Assembly (NCBI GenBank): GCA_964441755.1
Contig: CAYTVG010000010.1
Coordinates: 62,001-126,000, forward strand
Source: JAUMBM01 sp964441755
Lineage (GTDB): Bacteria; Bacteroidota; Bacteroidia; Chitinophagales; Saprospiraceae
Length of the DNA: 64,000 nucleotides
Direction: 5' to 3'
Under the pieces are notes generated by a model. The model was not told the DNA's origin, did not search any database, and was given only the letters and a program-made list of their open reading frames with translations. The first letter of the stretch is position 1. Each line of letters begins with the position of its first letter. Of this stretch, positions 58,865-64,000 are shown piece after piece. The position numbers and the translations under genes are program-made.

Positions 58865-59497
58865 CTATTTTTCAACTTCTCTTTTAAAAATAAGTTCTTT
58901 ATCCTTTTTCCTCGGCATAATCATAGCACCCAGACGCACCAAATCACCTATGTCTTCCTGACTGCGCAGGGAATAATAAGCATTGATTTGTCTGTCTGCA
59001 GTTACTACTGCTATCTGGGGAGACTTTCCTGCCGGCCACTGCATTTGCTGCTGCCATTTCTCCCAATCGGCAGTATCTGCCTGATAAACATAGGTACGGC
59101 CATCACCTACTACACCACTGCCCCTGAGGAAGGTTTGCAGCCTATCCATGTCATCATCTGCAGAAGACAACACCAGTACAAATGACACCGTAGTAGTTGT
59201 ATCAAACTGTTCAACCAACTTGCTCATCTCGCGCTGAAAAACAGCCGCATCCTCAGCAGCAGCCAGATCAATCTGCGCCACAAACCACAGACGCCCTGCC
59301 AGGGAGTCGGGCACAACTTCAAAAAGCGGATTGCCCGGAAAAGTTGTCAGCTTTCCATAATCCTGCATACGGGACGTTACATCCTTTCGGAAATCTAGTC
59401 CGCGTTTGAGGTAGAGAAAAGATCCTGCAGGTAATACAACCAGGATTAAGAATAAAAGCCCAAACTGAATGAGCGATTTTTGGTTCAAACGATTCAT
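58865..59497 (-). CDS. Sco-position protein, thioredoxin-like but without Cys
   Basis: A 210-residue protein with an N-terminal membrane anchor (about 11-29) and a periplasmic domain. Its strand/helix order (RLWFVAQIDL, VSFVLVLSSADDDMDRLQ, SPQIAVVTADRQINAYYSLR) suggests a Sco1/SenC-type thioredoxin fold, and it sits where a Sco copper chaperone is usually encoded. It contains no Cys at all, so the CxxxC copper site is absent. Assignment to Sco is inference from context and layout. Confidence 0.6.
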   Translation of the reverse strand: MNRLNQKSLIQFGLLFLILVVLPAGSFLYLKRGLDFRKDVTSRMQDYGKLTTFPGNPLFEVVPDSLAGRLWFVAQIDLAAAEDAAVFQREMSKLVEQFDTTTTVSFVLVLSSADDDMDRLQTFLRGSGVVGDGRTYVYQADTADWEKWQQQMQWPAGKSPQIAVVTADRQINAYYSLRSQEDIGDLVRLGAMIMPRKKDKELIFKREVEK

Positions 59498-59577
59498 GTG
59501 GCGCAGTGACTTACATTTGGTTTAATGCCGGGGTAACGGACTGCCTGCCTGCGCAAGCGCGGATAAGCATTACATAA

Positions 59578-59664
59578 ATGCTCATTCTTTTGATTTTGTT
59601 CAAAAACAAAAAACAAGCATTAATTCAAAACACTCTTTGGCGGCCAAGGCTGCCAAAGAGTGTT
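59578..59664. terminator. Two hairpins after the coxIV gene
   Basis: An imperfect A/T-rich hairpin (AATGCT...AGCATT, 59578-59622) is followed by a 17-bp one, arms 59629-59645 and 59648-59664 with one G:U pair, again with a TTTGGCGGCC core. They separate the CoxIV and Sco-position genes, so the latter probably has its own promoter. Confidence 0.75.
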
Positions 59665-59742
59665 CCGAGATAGCTACTTTAGTTGCTAAAGCAAAGCCGA
59701 AGTTGTATAGTTGAAGTACACCTGCAAGGCAGGCGCCTGCAG

Positions 59743-60186
59743 CTAGCCTTTTGCTGAGAAAATATAAGTAGCACCCTGCTCTTGCAGCATACCCTCCTGC
59801 TTTGCAGGCTTAGTATCTTCTACCTCCTGCTTATTTTTATCTTTGATCAGCTCACGGCGCACCTTCCAGGAGTTGCCCTCCTGAAAGAAAGCCACAATAG
59901 CCCAGATGAGCAGCGTTGTCGGCAAAAGTACCGTCAGTGCCAGACCCTTAACCTCATAGCGCATGTGCATGAACTCATAAATGATGAAGTAGGCCTTATA
60001 GAGCGACAGGACAATAAGACCGATACCTACGAGGGCATACAATACCTTGTATTTCTCAGCACCTGCAATGATATGACCTTTACCCAACAAGGAGATGAAT
60101 ACCTCTACCAAGGTAACGACTGCCAGCAGGACAAGCCCCTGAAAAACTTTCTTTTTAGATTCTTCGTAAGTCAGATGTGATGACAT
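59743..60186 (-). CDS. Cytochrome c oxidase subunit IV family protein
   Basis: A 147-residue protein with three membrane helices (about 16-34, 47-66 and 82-101) and a charged C-terminus rich in Lys and Glu. It resembles the CoxIV/COX4_pro-2 family (VLYALVGIGLIVLSLYKAYF and YEFMHMRYEVKGL). It lies 53 nt after the second coxIII gene in the oxidase cluster. Confidence 0.85.
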   Translation of the reverse strand: MSSHLTYEESKKKVFQGLVLLAVVTLVEVFISLLGKGHIIAGAEKYKVLYALVGIGLIVLSLYKAYFIIYEFMHMRYEVKGLALTVLLPTTLLIWAIVAFFQEGNSWKVRRELIKDKNKQEVEDTKPAKQEGMLQEQGATYIFSAKG

Positions 60187-60239
60187 CTTATCGAGATTTT
60201 GTAATGATCAAATGAAATTGCTTGCCGCCTGCCTCTGAT

Positions 60240-61211
60240 TTAGAGCAGGTAGAAAACAAGGAATACAAACACCCACACAAGGTCTACAAAGTGCCAGTAA
60301 AGGCCGATCTTCTCAACCATCTCGTAGCCGTTCCTGCGAGCCACATACAAACCACTGGCCGCATTAAGCATGATGATCAACAGGAAAGCTACCCCGGAGA
60401 GTACGTGGAACCCGTGAAAACCTGTAATGAAGAAAAACAGGGCACCAAAAGCCTTGGGACCGTATTGTTCCATTTTAATGCTACCTGCGTCCTCACCTTC
60501 AGTGACCTTATACTTGCGGTGAACGAAACCCTTTTCATCGACATAATGACCGGGCTTGTCTTCCGGAAAAGAAGCAGCATATACCACGTGGGCGTGATCC
60601 CCACCGGCAGCATGCTCATCGTGAGCAGCTGCAGCGGCTTCACCTTCCTGCTTGAGCTCAGCCTTGTGCATCAGATAAGAAGCCCCCGGCTCGAATGTTT
60701 CACTGGTCTCCTTTCCGTTCTCGTCAAGATACACCCCACCTTCGACATGCGAACCAAAGGGGTTGACCGTGACGGTCATGTGTTCTTTACCAATCAGGTT
60801 ATTCCATTCCCAGGCCTGACATCCGAGGAAGCCGGCGCCACCCAGTACGGTAAGCAGCATCCAGAAGACGACACCCTGCTTATTTTCACGATGGCCTTCC
60901 TGCACAGCACGTACCATAGTCACCGAGCTGATGATCAGCAGGAACGACATGATGGTAACAAAAATCAGCGGTGCGTTGTGAATGCCAAAGGGCGCTGTAG
61001 AGAAAACAAAATCCGGTACAGGCCAGGTAGGACTGCTGAAACGTAATGCCCCGTAGGCAATCAGGAAACCGGCAAACGTAAATGCATCTGACAACAGGAA
61101 ATACCACATCATCAATTTGCCATAGCTGGCCTTGAATGGTTCTTTTCCTCCTGACCAAGCGTCCTGGTCGTGATCTGTCTGATGCTTCAAAGCTGTGTCT
61201 GTATTGGCCAT
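60240..61211 (-). CDS. Cytochrome c oxidase subunit III with long hydrophilic insert
   Basis: A 323-residue subunit III. Membrane helices include WYFLLSDAFTFAGFLIAYGAL, FVTIMSFLLIISSVTMV, and near the end FFFITGFHGFHVLSGV and YWHFVDLVWVFVFLV. Residues about 142-252 form a hydrophilic insertion between helices, with many His (HDEHAAGGDHAHVV). Ordinary subunit III has a short loop here. The insert may sit in the periplasm and could bind metal; that is inference. Confidence 0.92.
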   Translation of the reverse strand: MANTDTALKHQTDHDQDAWSGGKEPFKASYGKLMMWYFLLSDAFTFAGFLIAYGALRFSSPTWPVPDFVFSTAPFGIHNAPLIFVTIMSFLLIISSVTMVRAVQEGHRENKQGVVFWMLLTVLGGAGFLGCQAWEWNNLIGKEHMTVTVNPFGSHVEGGVYLDENGKETSETFEPGASYLMHKAELKQEGEAAAAAHDEHAAGGDHAHVVYAASFPEDKPGHYVDEKGFVHRKYKVTEGEDAGSIKMEQYGPKAFGALFFFITGFHGFHVLSGVAFLLIIMLNAASGLYVARRNGYEMVEKIGLYWHFVDLVWVFVFLVFYLL

Positions 61212-61269
61212 GCTTACCCCAGTTTAGGTTTGGCTAATGTTTTGTTGTTTGAAAATATGAATCCCCAAT

Positions 61270-61848
61270 TTACCCCTGTATCATCCAGAAACCAATCAGA
61301 TACAACCAGAGGAAATCGACAAAATGCCAGTATGTTTGGGTCAGCTCCAAGCGAAGCTGACGACCTTCGTTCTGCTTGAATGGCCTTACCCAGGCCATCA
61401 CGGTGGTTAGCAACAGCGCTGCTACTCCTCCAATGATGTGGGCGGCGTGAATACCGGATATTACATATATAAAGTCTCCGGAAGGATTGGTACGCAAAGG
61501 AATACCGGATTCCTTGAGTGCTATCCAACCCTGGTATTGTAATACCAGAAACAATACACCCAGTAGTAAAGTTAGCAACAACAGCCAACGATAAGCAGTA
61601 GCCTTTGATTGCTTGTATGCGCGATAGGCTGCATACATACTAATGCTGCTGCAAAAAATAACCAGAGTGTTCCAATAAAAAATGACAGGCATAGGAAATT
61701 CCAACCAGTTGCCCGCAGCCTTCCGGACTATATAGGCACTTGTCAGTGCTGTAAACAGCATGACGATACTTGCCAGAGCAACCCACAACGCAAACTTATG
61801 CGGGTGGATTTTACTGCGCTGAAAGCCTTTTGTCAATACCTGCTCCAT
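61270..61848 (-). CDS. Cytochrome c oxidase subunit III family (short form)
   Basis: A 192-residue protein with about five membrane helices, of the heme-copper oxidase subunit III family (VSGIHAAHIIGGVAALLL, TQTYWHFVDFLWLYLIGF). It precedes the longer subunit III gene by 58 nt. Two subunit III genes in series are usual in this phylum's caa3-type clusters. Confidence 0.92.
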   Translation of the reverse strand: MEQVLTKGFQRSKIHPHKFALWVALASIVMLFTALTSAYIVRKAAGNWLEFPMPVIFYWNTLVIFCSSISMYAAYRAYKQSKATAYRWLLLLTLLLGVLFLVLQYQGWIALKESGIPLRTNPSGDFIYVISGIHAAHIIGGVAALLLTTVMAWVRPFKQNEGRQLRLELTQTYWHFVDFLWLYLIGFWMIQG

Positions 61849-61875
61849 TGTATGATTGGTAATGTCCTGCTAATG

Positions 61876-62832
61876 TTATACTATTTTATCCATCCAGAAT
61901 GCCAATAGCAGGAAAGGCATATAACCGAAAGAATAAAACATAAGCCCAAGTGCCGTTTTTCTCTCAGGACGCCGGTAAAAGCGCCAGGAAAACCACACAT
62001 AACCCAATGAGAGTAAGGTGGCGAACAGCATGGAGATAAACCCACTCGTGTTCAATAAGTAGGGAACCATGCCTGCAACTACCAGCAAAACAGCAGAGTA
62101 CAGCGACTGCAGCCCTACCGATGCCCAATCAGGTGAACCCGCTTTGTGGGGTACCAACTGATAGCCGGCTTTGTGGTAATCATCGTACCCAAGGAATCCA
62201 ATAGACCAAAAGTGAGGAAATTGCCAGAGGAACTGTGCTACAAAAAGAGCTACACCCAACCAGCTCAGTTCTCCTTGTGCAGCTGTACAGCCAATGAGTG
62301 TAGGCAGAGCCCCCGGTATCGCACCGATGATGACTGCTTCGGGACCTACTCGCTTCATAGGCGTGTAAATGAAAGCGTAACTCACCAATGCCAGTGTGCC
62401 TAAAAAGGCGGTCCAGGGATTAAAGAGTGCTAACAGGCTTACACCCAGCAAACTCATGAAACCTGCAGCCAATACAGCCTCTCCCATCTTCATGCGGCCA
62501 GAAGCCAAAGGCCGGTCAGCCGTTCGCTTCATCTGCTTGTCAAAATCCTTCTCTAATACCTGGTTCAGCGCGTTTGCCGCACCAGTAACCCAAAAACCTC
62601 CTAATGCCAGTATTCCCACTGCCAGCCACGAAGACTGATCACCCGCGGCAATCATATAGGCAACGACTGAAGAAAAAACCACCGTAAGGTTTAATCTCAG
62701 TTTTACTAACAAACTGTAATCTCTCAGCTTGGCCACCAAGCGATCGAAGGAAGAGCTTACAGCAAAAGAATCTGTTGCAGAACGTTCTTCCTTAGTATCC
62801 AAATGTGGGGGCTGCGCTAACAGCTTGCTCAT
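61876..62832 (-). CDS. cyoE: Protoheme IX farnesyltransferase (heme O synthase)
   Basis: A 318-residue UbiA-fold membrane prenyltransferase that makes heme O for the oxidase. The Asp-rich substrate motif is NALNQVLEKDFDKQMKRTADRPL, and the second conserved loop is GYDDYHKAGYQLV. About eight helices. It lies 27 nt before the short subunit III gene and probably heads that operon; a hairpin separates it from coxA. Confidence 0.95.
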   Translation of the reverse strand: MSKLLAQPPHLDTKEERSATDSFAVSSSFDRLVAKLRDYSLLVKLRLNLTVVFSSVVAYMIAAGDQSSWLAVGILALGGFWVTGAANALNQVLEKDFDKQMKRTADRPLASGRMKMGEAVLAAGFMSLLGVSLLALFNPWTAFLGTLALVSYAFIYTPMKRVGPEAVIIGAIPGALPTLIGCTAAQGELSWLGVALFVAQFLWQFPHFWSIGFLGYDDYHKAGYQLVPHKAGSPDWASVGLQSLYSAVLLVVAGMVPYLLNTSGFISMLFATLLSLGYVWFSWRFYRRPERKTALGLMFYSFGYMPFLLLAFWMDKIV

Positions 62833-62846
62833 GTATTTGGTGTTAG

Positions 62847-62878
62847 GTGCGGCGACTTTTTGTTAAAAGTCGCCGCAC
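62847..62878 (-). terminator. 14-bp hairpin between coxA and cyoE
   Basis: Arms 62847-62860 and 62865-62878 are perfectly complementary around TGTT, with a GTGCGGCGAC outer part and T4/A4 at the loop. It probably ends or attenuates the coxA transcript before cyoE. Confidence 0.75.
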
Positions 62879-62960
62879 TTTACTTTTATCAAATCGAAAT
62901 TACAAAAGATTTTACAGCCATGACGGAAAGGGAAAAGCTCCCAACGTCTTCAGATGCCCA

Positions 62961-64000
62961 TTAGTGGCCACCATCGCGTTCACCTTCCTTCATCGGAACA
63001 TGCTGCGGGATGAATTCATTGCCATCTTTAGCATAGTCATAAGGCCAACGCTGTACTGCAGGAATATTACCCGACCAGTTGCCGTGACCAACCTCAACAG
63101 GCGTTGTCCACTCAAGTGTATTAGCACCGTATGGGTTTTTCTCCGTCATTTTTTTACCATTCCAAATGCTGTAGAAGAAGTTGATCACAAACAATACCTG
63201 CACAGCGAATACTACGATGGCGGCAATGGTGATGAACTTGTTCATCTCATCGAAATGAGCAAATGTGTTGAAGACATCAAAGCTGTAATAGCGCCTTGGT
63301 ACACCGGCCATACCCAAATAGTGCATCGGCCAGAAGATTGCGTAGGCACCAATCAGTGTACCCCAGAAGTGAATTTTACCCAGTGTTTCATTCATGAAAC
63401 GACCGTACATTTTGGGGAACCAGTGATAAATACCCGCATACATACCAAAGAAGGCAGCTACCCCCATCACGATGTGGAAGTGAGCAACAACGAAGTATGT
63501 ATCGTGCAACTGTATATCAATAGCCGAATTACCCAGGAAGATACCCGTAAGACCCCCCGAAATAAACATCGACACAAAGCCTATACTGAACAAACTGGCC
63601 GCATTAAAGCGAATTGCACCACCATAAAGGGTCGTAATCCAGTTGAATACTTTTACCGCTGACGGTACAGCAATGATCAACGTAAAGATTACGAAGAAGT
63701 TAGCGATGAAAGGATTGACACCTGACATAAACATGTGGTGAGCCCACACGATAAACGAAAGGAAACCAATTGCCATAATGGACATTACCATCGCCTTGTA
63801 ACCGAAGATAGGTTTGCGGGCATGCACCGACAGTACTTCGGACACCATACCCATGGCAGGCAGAATGATGATATATACCTCAGGGTGACCAAGGAACCAG
63901 AATAAGTGCTGGTACAGAACCGGGCTACCCCCTACATGATCGAGTGCCTTACCACCAATGAAGATTTCACTGAGGAAGAAGCTGGTACCCAGACCACGGT
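62961..64000 (-). CDS. coxA: Cytochrome c oxidase subunit I, 3' part
   Basis: The C-terminal 345 residues or so of subunit I; the 5' end lies beyond the window. The frame reads on past the internal Met at 63854. Ligand regions include LGHPEVYIIILPAMG (the CuB His and cross-linked Tyr), WAHHMFMSG, the proton-channel lysine helix region FFVIFTLIIAVPSAVKVFNW and DTYFVVAHFHIVMG (heme ligands). The C-terminus is hydrophilic. It is the catalytic subunit of an aa3/caa3-type oxidase; coxB and cytochrome genes are presumably upstream, outside the window. Confidence 0.97.
   Translation of the reverse strand, partial: RGLGTSFFLSEIFIGGKALDHVGGSPVLYQHLFWFLGHPEVYIIILPAMGMVSEVLSVHARKPIFGYKAMVMSIMAIGFLSFIVWAHHMFMSGVNPFIANFFVIFTLIIAVPSAVKVFNWITTLYGGAIRFNAASLFSIGFVSMFISGGLTGIFLGNSAIDIQLHDTYFVVAHFHIVMGVAAFFGMYAGIYHWFPKMYGRFMNETLGKIHFWGTLIGAYAIFWPMHYLGMAGVPRRYYSFDVFNTFAHFDEMNKFITIAAIVVFAVQVLFVINFFYSIWNGKKMTEKNPYGANTLEWTTPVEVGHGNWSGNIPAVQRWPYDYAKDGNEFIPQHVPMKEGERDGGH

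Overview
The window reads as a chromosomal segment of a Bacteroidota bacterium, most likely the Saprospiria branch (Lewinella/Phaeodactylibacter/Haliscomenobacter-like). Direct signs are the Bacteroidota-type promoters (TTG, 16-23 nt spacer, TANNTTTG) in front of many genes, the lack of obvious Shine-Dalgarno sequences, secreted proteins with gliding/T9SS-type C-terminal domains, the prokaryotic CCDC81-like HU domain, a YtxJ bacilliredoxin, and a CyoE, two CoxIII, CoxIV, Sco-position protein and DUF420 oxidase cluster. The class-level placement is inference from gene content.

Layout. 1-2.2 kb: edge of a probable integrated element (start of an unseen gene, DUF4248 protein, tyrosine recombinase lacking the first catalytic Arg) abutting a tRNA-Ser(GCT). 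2.3-4.8 kb: dnaA and ung, divergent. 5-11 kb: TonB-dependent receptor, small zinc-ribbon protein, and an exbB-exbD-exbD-tonB cluster that can energise such receptors. 11-21 kb: arginyl-transferase-like protein, fused beta-oxidation enzyme, M23 peptidase, purM-nth, HU/SPOR protein, MATE exporter. 21-30 kb: hemL, NlpC/P60 hydrolase, S9 peptidase, a large Ig-like secreted protein, an ACP-like protein without the phosphopantetheine serine, a thioredoxin-fold protein. 30-41 kb: ytxJ-mnmD-ribD operon, small lipoprotein, pdhB-tauE, HAD phosphatase, DUF4403, sigma/anti-sigma pair, lysA. 41-48 kb: a tail-fibre-like secreted protein with its upstream T9SS partner, a 0.7-kb gene-free gap, an HscA/DnaK-type Hsp70. 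47-58 kb: queuosine precursor transporter, ctlX, Lhr-like helicase, ftsH, pabA/trpG, esterase, membrane protein, acetyltransferase. 58-64 kb: aa3/caa3-type oxidase genes, all on the minus strand, ending in coxA cut by the window edge.

Most genes are conserved housekeeping or envelope functions. The strongest unexplained signal is non-coding: long, often perfect hairpins sit in many intergenic gaps, especially between convergent genes. In places they form tandem arrays (78-bp period at 10.8 kb, four consecutive hairpins at 14.6 kb, 33-bp period at 21.1 kb), with recurring GGCGGC/GCCGCC cores or T-run/A-run arms. They behave at least as bidirectional terminators and may be a repeat family. A second theme is proteins that keep a family fold but lack a key residue: ACP-like without Ser, Sco-position protein without Cys, M23 with HxC instead of HxH, Nth with three cluster cysteines, recombinase without Arg I. 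No CRISPR array, rRNA, insertion sequence or recognisable defence system was seen.
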